64,000 bases of DNA from Desulfovibrionales bacterium (GTDB lineage Bacteria > Desulfobacterota > Desulfovibrionia > Desulfovibrionales > Desulfomicrobiaceae): contig JAAYCS010000189.1 of the NCBI GenBank assembly GCA_012729655.1, positions 1 through 64,000 on the forward strand, given 5' to 3'. The notes under the pieces are model-generated. The model was given only the letters and a program-made list of their open reading frames with translations. It was not told the origin of the DNA and made no database searches. Positions within the stretch are counted from its first letter, which is position 1. Each line of letters opens with the position of its first letter. Both the position numbers and the translations under genes were made by a program. Positions 26,503 to 34,877 of this stretch are shown one piece after another.

Positions 26503-26523
26503 CTTTTTCTCGACGCAGCCTGC

Positions 26524-26601
26524 GTCCCCATCGTCTAGCTAGGTCCAGGACACCGGCCTTTCACGCCGATAACAGGGGTTCAAATCCCCTTGGGGACGCC
26601 A
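26524..26601 (+). tRNA. tRNA-Glu(UUC)
   Basis: Acceptor and T arms match the preceding tRNA-Glu. The anticodon loop is CTTTCAC (anticodon TTC), with encoded CCA. The D loop is two nt longer than in its neighbour, and the outermost anticodon-stem pair is a C-A mismatch (CCGGC/GCCGA). Confidence 0.94.
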
Positions 26602-26612
26602 CAGAAATCACG

Positions 26613-26637
26613 CCCGTGCCACAAGCGCGGGTTTTTT
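26613..26637 (+). terminator. Terminator of the tRNA cluster
   Basis: CCCGTGC pairs with GCGCGGG (one G-T pair) and is followed by six T. It lies 12 nt after the last tRNA. Confidence 0.85.
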
Positions 26638-26762
26638 CTTGGCTGACAGCCCGCGATCCAACCTTCATGCCCACGGGACACTCCGGCTGCGAGCGCAGAG
26701 TTTTCACAGCCGCAAGTGTGCTCCAACTCAGCAATTTTTGACGCAGATCGACAAATAGGATA

Positions 26763-26779
26763 ATCAGGATCATCCTGAT
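26763..26779 (+). promoter_or_regulatory. Candidate operator of the bd-like/multiheme operon
   Basis: A perfect palindrome ATCAGGAT-C-ATCCTGAT. It overlaps the 3' end of a likely -10 box (GATAAT at 26759-26764, with TTGACG at 26738-26743). A repressor bound here would block initiation. The regulator is unknown. Confidence 0.45.
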
Positions 26780-26824
26780 CTTGGCAATTCCTGATGCGGC
26801 GTACATTTCAACAAGGAGAGGCCC

Positions 26825-27889
26825 ATGGACCCCACTCGTCTCATTCCCCAAGCCCTCCCCATTCCCGTGGAGTGGGGCTGGTTCTACCTCTTCCAGGTGC
26901 TCACGTTCATCCTCCACATCCTGGTCATGAATGTCATGCTCGGGGCATCTATCATCGCTCTGGTCCACCACCTGCGCGGGAAACGGGAGACCGAGCCCCT
27001 GACCACGACCATCTCCGTCAAGCTGCCCTTCACCATCGCCTTCGCCGTCAACTTCGGCGTGGCGCCGCTGCTCTTCATGCAGGTCCTCTACGGGCAGTTC
27101 CTGTACACGAGCAGCGTGCTCATGGCCGTCTACTGGTTGGCCGTCGTCGGACTGGTCATCGCCGCGTACGGCAGCGCCTACATCTACGACTTCCGCTACC
27201 CGTCCCTGGGCGGGCTGAAGACCGTATTCATCGGCGTGACGACCGCCTGCCTGCTGGCCACGGCCTTCATTTTCACCAACAACATGACCCTCATGCTGAA
27301 CCCCGAGACCTGGACCGGATATTTCGACAATCCCGGCGGGACCATCCTCAACCTCTCGGATCCGACCGTGCTGCCGCGCTTCCTGCACATCGTCGCCTCG
27401 TCCACGGCCCTGGGCGGCCTGGCCCTGGCCCTGATCTACTCGTGCCGCACGAGCGACCCGCAGGCCACGCACTGGATCCGGCACGGCATGAACTGGTACG
27501 CCTTCTCCACGGTTGTACAGATGGCCCTGGGGCTGTGGTTCCTCACGGCCCTGCCCGAGCGCATCTCGCACCTCCTGCTGGGCGGCTCCCTGCCCCACAC
27601 GCTGGTCTTCGCCGCTGGCGCAACCCTCGGAATCTTCAGCATCAGCAACGCCCTGCGCTACAACGTTCGCACCACGGCCATCATCTCCGTGACCACCATT
27701 TCGCTCATGGTCTACCTGCGTGACATGGTCCGGGATGCGTACCTGAGCCCGTATTTCCAGGTCAGCGACCGCGTCGTGACCGGCGAATACCTGCCCTTCG
27801 TCCTTTTCGTCCTGACCCTGGCGGCCGGACTCGTCATCGTCGCCTGGATGCTCAAAACGGCTTCCACCGACACGGAGGTGCGCTCATGA
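26825..27889 (+). CDS. Cytochrome bd-like (CydA-like) membrane subunit, short partner
   Basis: The 354-residue protein has about nine membrane helices and an overall CydA-like layout. Examples are EWGWFYLFQVLTFILHILVMNVMLG and the second block KLPFTIAFAVNFGVAPLLFMQVLYGQFLYTSS, which aligns with the CydA quinol-oxidase core. It lacks a heme c site and a recognisable CydB partner gene. It overlaps the following CydA-like/multiheme gene by 4 nt (ATGA), so the two probably form one complex with two CydA-like subunits. The start has AAGGAGAGG. A palindrome overlaps the promoter. The substrate is unknown; quinone contact is inferred from the fold. Confidence 0.75.
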   Translation: MDPTRLIPQALPIPVEWGWFYLFQVLTFILHILVMNVMLGASIIALVHHLRGKRETEPLTTTISVKLPFTIAFAVNFGVAPLLFMQVLYGQFLYTSSVLMAVYWLAVVGLVIAAYGSAYIYDFRYPSLGGLKTVFIGVTTACLLATAFIFTNNMTLMLNPETWTGYFDNPGGTILNLSDPTVLPRFLHIVASSTALGGLALALIYSCRTSDPQATHWIRHGMNWYAFSTVVQMALGLWFLTALPERISHLLLGGSLPHTLVFAAGATLGIFSISNALRYNVRTTAIISVTTISLMVYLRDMVRDAYLSPYFQVSDRVVTGEYLPFVLFVLTLAAGLVIVAWMLKTASTDTEVRS

Positions 27890-30528
27890 ACTTTCCGATC
27901 TGGGAACTCCACTGGGCCGGCGGCGGCCTGCTCATCGCCCTGATTTCCGTCTTTCACGTCTACATCGCCCACTTCGCCGTGGGCGGCGGCCTTTTCCTCG
28001 TGTTGACGGAACTTCTGGCCTACCGGCGCCAGTCGCCGGAAATCATGGACTACGCCAAACGGCACACCAAATTCTTCCTGCTGGTGACCATGGTCCTGGG
28101 CGGCATCACCGGCGTCGGCATCTGGTTCATCATTTCCCTGGTCGCACCGGCGGCCACCGTGAGCCTCATCCACACCTTCGTCTTCGGATGGGCCATCGAA
28201 TGGGTCTTCTTCCTCGGCGAAATCGTGTCCCTGTTCATCTACTACTACACCTTCGGCAGGATGAGCCGCCGCAACCACCTCGCCATGGGCTGGCTCTATT
28301 TCTTCTTCGGCTGGATGTCGCTGTTCATGATCAACGGCATCATCGGCTTCATGCTCACCCCCGGCGACTGGCCGGCCACGCGGGACTTCTGGGACGGCTT
28401 CTTCAACCCGACCTTCTGGCCGGCCCTGGTCTTCAGAACCTGCATCGCCCTGATGTTCGCCGGGCTCTACGGCTTCGTCACGGCCACCTGGGAAAAGGAC
28501 GCGCCGACCCGCGAAACCATGGTCCGCTACTGCGCCCTGTGGCTCCTGCTGCCCTTCGGGGTGCTGCTCCTGTCGGGATGGTGGTACCTGCAGGTCCTGC
28601 CTGAAGGGCCCAGGGCCATGATCCTCGGCGCTAACCCCGAGATCGCGCCCTTCCTCAAGGGCTTCGTCCAGATCTCCGCCCTGCTCTTCGCCGGCGGCCT
28701 CGCCATGGCCATCCGCATGCCGGCCGCCGTCAAGCGCCCCATGGCCGTGACCCTGCTCGTCATCGGCCTCCTGTACATGGGCTGCTTCGAGTGGATGCGT
28801 GAAGCCGGCCGCAGGCCGTACCTCATCTACGGACACATGTACTCCAACGCCATCCTGGCCGGGACCGAGGAGGCCATCTCCAAGCAGGGCTTCCTGGCAA
28901 CGTCGGGCTGGAACCGCAACCAGGAAGTCACCCCCGATAACGCCCTGGACGCTGGGAAAGAGATCTTCCGAGGCCAGTGCGCCTCCTGCCACTCCATCGG
29001 CGGCCCCCTGAACGACATCAAGCCCCTGACAGCCGTGTTCGGCCGGTTCGCCATGGAGTCCATGATCCGCGGCATGGGCAAGATCCACTCCTACATGCCG
29101 CGTTTCGCCGGCACGGAACTGGAGCGGGGCGCCCTGGCTTCGTATATCGTGGAGGGATTGCACGGCAAAAAAACCGCGGCCGCGGAAGCCCTCGCGCGTC
29201 CCGAAGCCGCCCTCGAAATCCCGCCCTTCGATGCGGAGAACTGCAAGTACGTGCTGCTGGCCTGGTGCACCCTCGGCGAAAAGTGCATCTCCGACAGCGA
29301 CGCGCATTTCTCCTTTCTCCCTCCGGGCAGTGCCCTGGTGGCCCAGCTCGTACGCCGCGACACGCGGCCCGAGATCGTGACCCAGGCCGTGAAGCTCACC
29401 TACCTCCCGCCGGCGGGCTTCGAAAACCCAAGCAAGCACGTAGACTTCTGGAAATATGCGCCGTCCCTGCTTGGCAAGGAGCTGCCGGCCAACGTGAGCG
29501 CCAAGGGGCTGGGTCTGTCGGGCGAGATGAAGCTCAATGAAAAGAACCTGACCTTCGTGGCCGACGGCATCCCTGTGCTGCCCTACCCCGACGGTGGCGG
29601 GGTCAACCCCTACCCCGTCTTTACCATTGAGGCCCGGGACGCCTCCAGCGGCGAACTCCTGGCCATGACCAGGGTCGTGGCGCCCATCTCCACGGAGATC
29701 GGCTGCCGCAAATGCCACGGCGGCGAATGGCGGCGCGACGGGGTCACGGGCATCTCCGCCCTGACCGCCTCGGACGTCCTGGCCCGACACGACCGCCGGC
29801 ACAAGACTAACCTGCTGATTCAGGCCGAAGGCGGCAAGCCCGTGCTCTGCCAGAGCTGCCACCCGGACCCGCTGCTGAACGCCGCCGGCAAGCCGGAACT
29901 ACTGAATCTGCCCGCCTCCATCCACGGCTTCCACGCCAACTACATGACCGGCATGGAAGACGCCCTGGCCTGCCACGCCTGCCACCCCACGGGTCCGGAC
30001 AGCCACACGCGCTGCGCCCGCGGCGTGCACGCCTCGCAGGCCGGACTGACCTGCGTCAACTGTCACGGCACCCTGGAAGACCACGCTCTGTCCCTGCTGA
30101 AGGCCGAGAAAGAAGCGGGCAAGGCCAAGGCCGACCGGCTCATGCGGCATATCAAGCCCAGACTCGTGGCCACGGTGGAGGAGATCTCGCCGCGCCAACC
30201 CTGGAAGGACGAGCCCGACTGCCTGACCTGCCACCTGGACTTCGCCGCCCCGCAGGGCGACTCGGCCTTCAACCACTGGGTGCGCGGCCCCGAGGGGCTC
30301 TACCGCACCCGCAGCGACGACGCGGGGCTCATGTGCGAGGCCTGCCACGGACCGACCCACGCCGAGTACCCGGCCGTGAACCCGTTCCACCCCGACCTCG
30401 ATGCCATCCAGCCCCTGCAGTACCAGGGTGCTCCGGGTCCCATTGGCTCGGGTGGCAACTGCGCCGTGTGCCACACCGAGGAAATGCTGGACGAGTTCCA
30501 CCACCCCAACATCCTGGGCGGCAAATGA
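27886..30528 (+). CDS. CydA-like quinol-oxidase domain fused to an eight-heme cytochrome c region
   Basis: In this 880-residue protein, residues 1 to about 330 form a CydA-like membrane domain. It includes HVYIAHFAVGGGLFLV, TKFFLLVTMVLGGITGVGIWF, and an IEWVFFLGE segment with two Glu eight residues apart, like the paired glutamates of CydA. A monoheme domain follows (CASCH at residues 365-369). A region rich in hemes comes next, with CxxCH at about 607, 655, 696, 723, 779, 817 and 859, making eight in total. The heme part should be periplasmic. It is probably a quinone:cytochrome c module, either quinol oxidation to periplasmic carriers or the reverse. Oxygen reduction is not established. Confidence 0.78.
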   Translation: MNFPIWELHWAGGGLLIALISVFHVYIAHFAVGGGLFLVLTELLAYRRQSPEIMDYAKRHTKFFLLVTMVLGGITGVGIWFIISLVAPAATVSLIHTFVFGWAIEWVFFLGEIVSLFIYYYTFGRMSRRNHLAMGWLYFFFGWMSLFMINGIIGFMLTPGDWPATRDFWDGFFNPTFWPALVFRTCIALMFAGLYGFVTATWEKDAPTRETMVRYCALWLLLPFGVLLLSGWWYLQVLPEGPRAMILGANPEIAPFLKGFVQISALLFAGGLAMAIRMPAAVKRPMAVTLLVIGLLYMGCFEWMREAGRRPYLIYGHMYSNAILAGTEEAISKQGFLATSGWNRNQEVTPDNALDAGKEIFRGQCASCHSIGGPLNDIKPLTAVFGRFAMESMIRGMGKIHSYMPRFAGTELERGALASYIVEGLHGKKTAAAEALARPEAALEIPPFDAENCKYVLLAWCTLGEKCISDSDAHFSFLPPGSALVAQLVRRDTRPEIVTQAVKLTYLPPAGFENPSKHVDFWKYAPSLLGKELPANVSAKGLGLSGEMKLNEKNLTFVADGIPVLPYPDGGGVNPYPVFTIEARDASSGELLAMTRVVAPISTEIGCRKCHGGEWRRDGVTGISALTASDVLARHDRRHKTNLLIQAEGGKPVLCQSCHPDPLLNAAGKPELLNLPASIHGFHANYMTGMEDALACHACHPTGPDSHTRCARGVHASQAGLTCVNCHGTLEDHALSLLKAEKEAGKAKADRLMRHIKPRLVATVEEISPRQPWKDEPDCLTCHLDFAAPQGDSAFNHWVRGPEGLYRTRSDDAGLMCEACHGPTHAEYPAVNPFHPDLDAIQPLQYQGAPGPIGSGGNCAVCHTEEMLDEFHHPNILGGK

Positions 30529-30535
30529 CGCCCCC

Positions 30536-30567
30536 GTCCGCCCGGACCGCCTTCGGTCCGGGCGGAC
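30536..30567 (+). terminator. Strong hairpin after the multiheme gene
   Basis: A perfect 13-bp stem (GTCCGCCCGGACC / GGTCCGGGCGGAC) with a 6-nt loop, 7 nt after the stop codon. There is no clear T-run, so it may be a Rho-assisted terminator or a 3' stabiliser. Confidence 0.65.
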
Positions 30568-30719
30568 CCTCCCTCGAGAATGCATATGGCCTGCACACTT
30601 GCCACCACAGAACAGAAACTCCTTTACCCCTCAACGGCCTTGGGTTAGCCTTTTTCCAAGGTTCCATCGGAATCCCGTTGCGCCCGACGCTTCCCCCCCA
30701 CATCCAGAGGAGAATCGCC

Positions 30720-30971
30720 ATGACGTATCTCCCCTGCGTTGGATGCGGGTGGTGCTGCTTGCACGATCAGTGTACCGATTCACTGCATCGGCACGGGTAT
30801 CTGCCCCGTTGCCCGGAGCTGTTCTGGAGCGAGGAAGCAGGAAGATATCTCTGCCAGACCATGACGGAGAAAGAATCGGGGGACACGATCCGCCGTAATC
30901 AGCATACCGGCCAGGGATGTTGCGCCCCCCTCAATGCCTGGCGGAACAACATAAAAAACCGGGACCCATGA
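30720..30971 (+). CDS. Small cysteine-cluster protein (YkgJ-like)
   Basis: An 83-residue protein starting at an ATG with GAGGAGAA upstream. Its N-terminus, PCVGCGWCCLHDQC, carries five Cys in 13 residues, with further Cys at about 31, 45, 67 and 68. This resembles the Fe/Zn-chelating Cys cluster of YkgJ/UPF0153 proteins, but the protein is shorter. Its stop codon overlaps the start of the next gene, a histidine kinase (ATGA), so it is probably made together with it and may serve as a metal or redox input. Function is not proven. Confidence 0.7.
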   Translation: MTYLPCVGCGWCCLHDQCTDSLHRHGYLPRCPELFWSEEAGRYLCQTMTEKESGDTIRRNQHTGQGCCAPLNAWRNNIKNRDP

Positions 30972-32704
30972 GCAGCCTTCCCCCCAGCAGCCCAACTCCA
31001 CAAACCATCCCGATCGAGACATCCCGCGCAGGCCGTGGAAAAAGAAGTACCCCCCGCCTCGTAACCGGCCACCTGTCGATCATTGTGCTCATGGCCGGGA
31101 TCCTGCCCCTCCTGTGCCTGGGGGCACTCGCTGTCTTCTATGACATCGCGTATCTGGAAAAAGCAAAGACCCTGCTTGGCGACCAGACCCTGCGGAGCGC
31201 CCGGGCCATTGATTCGTTTCTGGCGGAAAAGATCTCCAGCCTCCTGCAGGAGGCATCTTTCTCTCCGGTGGAGACCCTCGCCCAACCCAACATCCTGCGT
31301 GACCGCCTGCTCGCGCTGCAGCATGTACATCCTGGGCTCTTCACGGACCTGGATCTCCTCAACGCATCGGGACAGGTTATCGCCCACGCCGGAGCCCACC
31401 CCGACGAGCCGGATCAATCCAAGGAATCGTGGTTTCAACAGGCCGTGACCCGCCCCACTCTTGTCAGCGGCATTTCCTCAGGGAATTCCCCTGTTTTTGT
31501 CTCGGTGCGCATACCGGATCAAAAGACTGCGTGGGTCCTGCGTGCACACCTGGATCCGCGACAGATCGTGGATAAAATCCGCGTCTTCTATCCTGGCGGA
31601 TCTGGCAATGCCTTCATCCTGGGGCAGAGCGGAACCTTTGGCGTGGCTGCTGCCGACCAGGACTCCACCTCCCTGGCAACCGCCCAATCCCTGTCCAGAC
31701 AGGTTTTTCCGGAAAATCGGCCCACCGTGGTGGAAATGGACGATGCCCGAGGCGAAGCCCAATGGTATGCGTGTGCCCCCCTCAGAACCGACGGAAGCAT
31801 TCTGGTCTTCCGGCAGCCCAAGTCCGAGGCCCTGGGTGCCCTGGGCACGATCCGCATCCTGACTGCGGCGGCCATCCTGCTCGGCGGCCTCGGCATCGCA
31901 ACCACCGCCCTCATTGCCGTCAGACGTAAGGAGGACCGTCTGCGCAAGGCCGAACTCCTGCAACAGCAGATGCAGAGGCAGATGGTCGAGGCGGGAAAAC
32001 TGGCTTCCATCGGCGAACTGGCGGCCAACATCGCCCACGAGATTAACAACCCCCTGGCCATCATGATGGAAAATTCGGGCTGGATTGAAGACTTGCTCAA
32101 GTCCGACGACCCTCAAAGCGAGGAGAACATGACCGAGATCCATGCCTCCCTGAAAACCATCGTCACCCAGGGTCACCGCTGTCGGGATATCACTCAGAAG
32201 CTTCTGAACTTTGCCCGTAAAACCGACAGCATGACCCCCTTGGTCCAGGTCCATGCCCTGCTCCAGGATATCGTCGGGTTTACCCGTCACAAGGCCAAGC
32301 AGCAGGGCGTGGCGGTGACCCTGGATCTCGGTCATGACCTGGGAGAGGTGGTTGCCTCCGCCACTGAACTGCAGCAGGTCATTCTCAACCTAGTCAACAA
32401 CGCCATCGACGCCATTGCCGGACCAGGTGGCAGGGTGCTTCTTCGGGCCCGGCAGGACAGCGACTATATCAGCATCGATGTGGAAGATACCGGACAGGGA
32501 ATACCTGCAGATGTCCTGCCCCGGATTTTCGAACCCTTTTTCACCACCAAACCCATGGGCAAGGGCACAGGACTGGGTCTGGCCATCTGCCGGGACATCC
32601 TGGCCGGCATGGGGGCTTCCATCTCGGTCGATTCCGTCCCTGGCCATGGCACGGCCTTTCATGTCCGCCTGCCGCGGCATGCTGCAAGCGACCACAATCT
32701 ATGA
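30968..32704 (+). CDS. Membrane sensor histidine kinase with periplasmic (Cache-like) sensor
   Basis: This 578-residue kinase starts at the ATG that overlaps the stop of the Cys-cluster gene. Membrane helices near residues 38-60 and about 298-320 flank a periplasmic domain of about 230 residues, of Cache/PAS-like type (LLNASGQVIAHAGAHPDEPDQSKESWFQQAV). The cytoplasmic part has HisKA with HEINNPLAIMMENSGW and an HATPase domain with the N box NLVNNAIDAIAG, DTGQGIP and [15 protein letters not shown]. No intact response-regulator gene follows. The next frame is interrupted by a UGA, so the cognate regulator is unknown. Confidence 0.88.
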   Translation: MSSLPPSSPTPQTIPIETSRAGRGKRSTPRLVTGHLSIIVLMAGILPLLCLGALAVFYDIAYLEKAKTLLGDQTLRSARAIDSFLAEKISSLLQEASFSPVETLAQPNILRDRLLALQHVHPGLFTDLDLLNASGQVIAHAGAHPDEPDQSKESWFQQAVTRPTLVSGISSGNSPVFVSVRIPDQKTAWVLRAHLDPRQIVDKIRVFYPGGSGNAFILGQSGTFGVAAADQDSTSLATAQSLSRQVFPENRPTVVEMDDARGEAQWYACAPLRTDGSILVFRQPKSEALGALGTIRILTAAAILLGGLGIATTALIAVRRKEDRLRKAELLQQQMQRQMVEAGKLASIGELAANIAHEINNPLAIMMENSGWIEDLLKSDDPQSEENMTEIHASLKTIVTQGHRCRDITQKLLNFARKTDSMTPLVQVHALLQDIVGFTRHKAKQQGVAVTLDLGHDLGEVVASATELQQVILNLVNNAIDAIAGPGGRVLLRARQDSDYISIDVEDTGQGIPADVLPRIFEPFFTTKPMGKGTGLGLAICRDILAGMGASISVDSVPGHGTAFHVRLPRHAASDHNL

Positions 32705-32949
32705 CAGTCTTCGTCTGGTCGTGTCTCAGGGCCCAAACCAAGCAGCCATGAACATCATGGATTATCGGCCTCATGGTCAGTCTGGCCAAAACCCTGGCCA
32801 AGGCGGGCATCGGCGCCAAGCACACCCCGGATCTGGACTTGGCCACCAGTCCTGAGGCCGTTCAGCTTGAACTCTTGGACATCAAGGCCGCTGGGCTGGA
32901 GGTGATCCTGGAGGATTACGTGGCCTACATCAAAGGCCTGGGGATTTGA
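32701..32949 (+). pseudogene. Interrupted reading frame after the histidine kinase
   Basis: The ATG at 32701 overlaps the kinase stop (ATGA), like a coupled gene, but the frame stops at a TGA (32749) after 16 codons. The same frame then stays open for about 65 codons to 32949, reading WIIGLMVSLAKTLAKAGIG... and ending in ILEDYVAYIKGLGI. An internal ATG at 32773 could start a 58-residue peptide, but no good ribosome site precedes it. I do not recognise the sequence. A degraded or point-mutated small gene is the simplest reading. Sec decoding is unlikely because there is no redox context and no well-placed hairpin. Confidence 0.4.
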
Positions 32950-32952
32950 CAG

Positions 32953-32979
32953 AAAAAAGGCCGCCCCAGAGAAGCGGCT
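32953..32979 (-). terminator. Terminator after the DUF2207 gene
   Basis: On the minus strand GCCGC...GCGGC forms a short stem followed by CTTTTTT, 19 nt beyond the stop codon at 32998. Confidence 0.65.
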
Positions 32980-32997
32980 CCTCTCCTGGAACAATTT

Positions 32998-34872
32998 TTA
33001 CCATCCACCGCCACCGCCACCGCCACCGCCTCCACCAGAGGAGCCGCCGCCGCTGGTGCCCGAGGACGAGCCCGGCGCTGCCGAGGCCGAGGACACGGAC
33101 GACGAAATCCCGCTGCTCAGGCCTGAGGCGAACCCGCCAGGATGCATGTGGCTCCAGAGCGGCCCTGCATACCACCCCGGTGCATACCCGGCCCGACTCA
33201 GGATGCCGGCGAAACGCTCGCCCCATTCGTTCTCCACCCCCAGAGCCATGGCATACGGCAAAAATTTTTCAAAAAGTTCAGGGGTTTCTTCCGGTGGATG
33301 AATGAAATTGAGACGGTCTTCCTCAGCCACCGAGAGATAGGCCCTGAGCCCCTCAATCTCGTCCAGGACCTGGCGACCAATGCGCGTCGGCGCTTTGAGG
33401 AGCTCATAAAAGAGGGCATTCATCAGAACCATGACCAGGAACACGAACGTCGGCGGCAAGCCGGCCTGCATCCCGAAAAAGCTCAGCCCGGCCACCTCTC
33501 CAGTCAGAAACGGAATGGAGAAGAGAGAAAGGAACAGGGCCGACACCTTGCCCATCACGCCCCTGGCCTGCCAGGCCCGCCACGCCTGTCGGAGCAACAA
33601 GGAGCACCCGAACGTCCATCCCGTCAGCCAAACGCTGATGAAAAGCAGAGCCATGGGCTCCGGAGCGGTCCAGGCCATGGCCGCGACGGTAGCCAGGGTG
33701 ATGACGACCCCTGGAGCAACCCAACCAGAATTGGTCACGAAATAGTTCTGGGCCAGCTCCTTGTGCAACTTGTCCTTCATCACCTGCCGGGCCCTGTTCA
33801 GGACCTGATGGTTGGTGTTCTTGAGCACGATGCTCCCGCCCGCCTTGCGCAACTCGTCCCAGGCCGCCTTTTCCCCGGCGGAAAGCCGAGCTGGTGGCTG
33901 TTTGGCGAGCTCGAGGCGCATCTGATCATCCTCCCTGATGACCAGTCCGCCTTTGACCGCCATGTTCACGATGCCGGCGGTGAAGGCGGTGTTGTCGAAC
34001 TTCATGCTCCAGAGCATGCGGACCATGGCTGGAGAAAATCCCTTGGGCGGCTCAAAGCGGGGGATGATGACCCCCTTGGCCGGGTCTCGCCCCACCTTCA
34101 GCCAGGCGAGGACGTAATAGAGCAGCAGCAGCGCTCCACCTCCCACGGCAGGCACCAACGCCCCGCGACCGGAAACGTACCCCTTGGCCAGTTCCGATGC
34201 CGTGGGAGGGGTCACGAAACCCTTGGGCCAGGACACGGCAATGGTCAGCCCTTCGCCCAGTCCGTAGGGGCGCGAGGAAGCCATGGTGATACTGCTTTCC
34301 CCCCCCTTGAATCGGCGGCTTTCCGTGCTTCCTTGTGGTCCTTCGTAGGACACGGCCTCCAGAACCTTGGCCCCGTCCGGCAAATGGACCTCGCAGCTGA
34401 CCTTGTCCAAAGGCAGGCGCCAGCCATTGCCGTTCACGTTCCAGTACAATTCGTCATAGTTCTCGAAAAAACCAAGCTGCCGCGTGGTCTTGTATACCAG
34501 GGTGTATGTATAGGAGCCGGGACTGAGGAACACGTTCTTGTCCCCGACGTAGATGGCCACGCCGTTGATGCGGTCTTCCGTGTGATAGGGTTCGGCATGT
34601 CCGTCGCGGTGCACGTCCACCAAATCGAAACCGACCCGGACCGTCTGGCCTGATGACGTGGTGTAGACGGTCGGGAACTCCCGCACGATGCCGCGCTTGA
34701 TCTGATCTCCCGTGGCCAGCACCGTGATGGTCTCGGACACGAGCAGAGAACTGTCTGCATTGACGATCACCGTGGAGGAAAAATCGAGGATGCGTTCGGT
34801 TTCGGCCCCGAGAGGCGAAGCTGCAGTCAGCAGCGCCAGGAGGGCGAAGAGGACAATCCGGCGTGGCAGCAT
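32998..34872 (-). CDS. DUF2207-domain membrane protein
   Basis: The 624-residue protein has a signal peptide (FALLALLTAASPLGA), an extracytoplasmic DUF2207 beta domain (about residues 25-230, starting LDFSSTVIVNADSSLLVSETI), a membrane helix near 240, and a cytoplasmic part with two or three more helices around 410-500. The C-terminus is a Ser/Gly-rich tail ending in an uninterrupted glycine run and Trp, a common feature of this family. It lies 5 nt downstream of a lemA gene. LemA/DUF2207 pairs are frequent, but their biochemical role is not established. Confidence 0.85.
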   Translation of the reverse strand: MLPRRIVLFALLALLTAASPLGAETERILDFSSTVIVNADSSLLVSETITVLATGDQIKRGIVREFPTVYTTSSGQTVRVGFDLVDVHRDGHAEPYHTEDRINGVAIYVGDKNVFLSPGSYTYTLVYKTTRQLGFFENYDELYWNVNGNGWRLPLDKVSCEVHLPDGAKVLEAVSYEGPQGSTESRRFKGGESSITMASSRPYGLGEGLTIAVSWPKGFVTPPTASELAKGYVSGRGALVPAVGGGALLLLYYVLAWLKVGRDPAKGVIIPRFEPPKGFSPAMVRMLWSMKFDNTAFTAGIVNMAVKGGLVIREDDQMRLELAKQPPARLSAGEKAAWDELRKAGGSIVLKNTNHQVLNRARQVMKDKLHKELAQNYFVTNSGWVAPGVVITLATVAAMAWTAPEPMALLFISVWLTGWTFGCSLLLRQAWRAWQARGVMGKVSALFLSLFSIPFLTGEVAGLSFFGMQAGLPPTFVFLVMVLMNALFYELLKAPTRIGRQVLDEIEGLRAYLSVAEEDRLNFIHPPEETPELFEKFLPYAMALGVENEWGERFAGILSRAGYAPGWYAGPLWSHMHPGGFASGLSSGISSSVSSASAAPGSSSGTSGGGSSGGGGGGGGGGGW

Positions 34873-34877
34873 CGCTT

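Noticed and set aside
27712-29862. Leftward 716-codon frame opposite the bd-like/multiheme genes
   Set aside because: Antisense shadow; the sense strand carries clear CydA-like helices and CxxCH sites.
30333-30719. Upstream in-frame extension of the small Cys-cluster protein
   Set aside because: The extension runs through the end of the multiheme gene in another frame and crosses a strong hairpin; the ATG at 30720 has its own GAGGAGAA site.
32749-32751. TGA codon considered as a second selenocysteine codon
   Set aside because: No Cys-replacing redox context, no recognisable homologue and no hairpin at SECIS distance; decay of a small gene is simpler.
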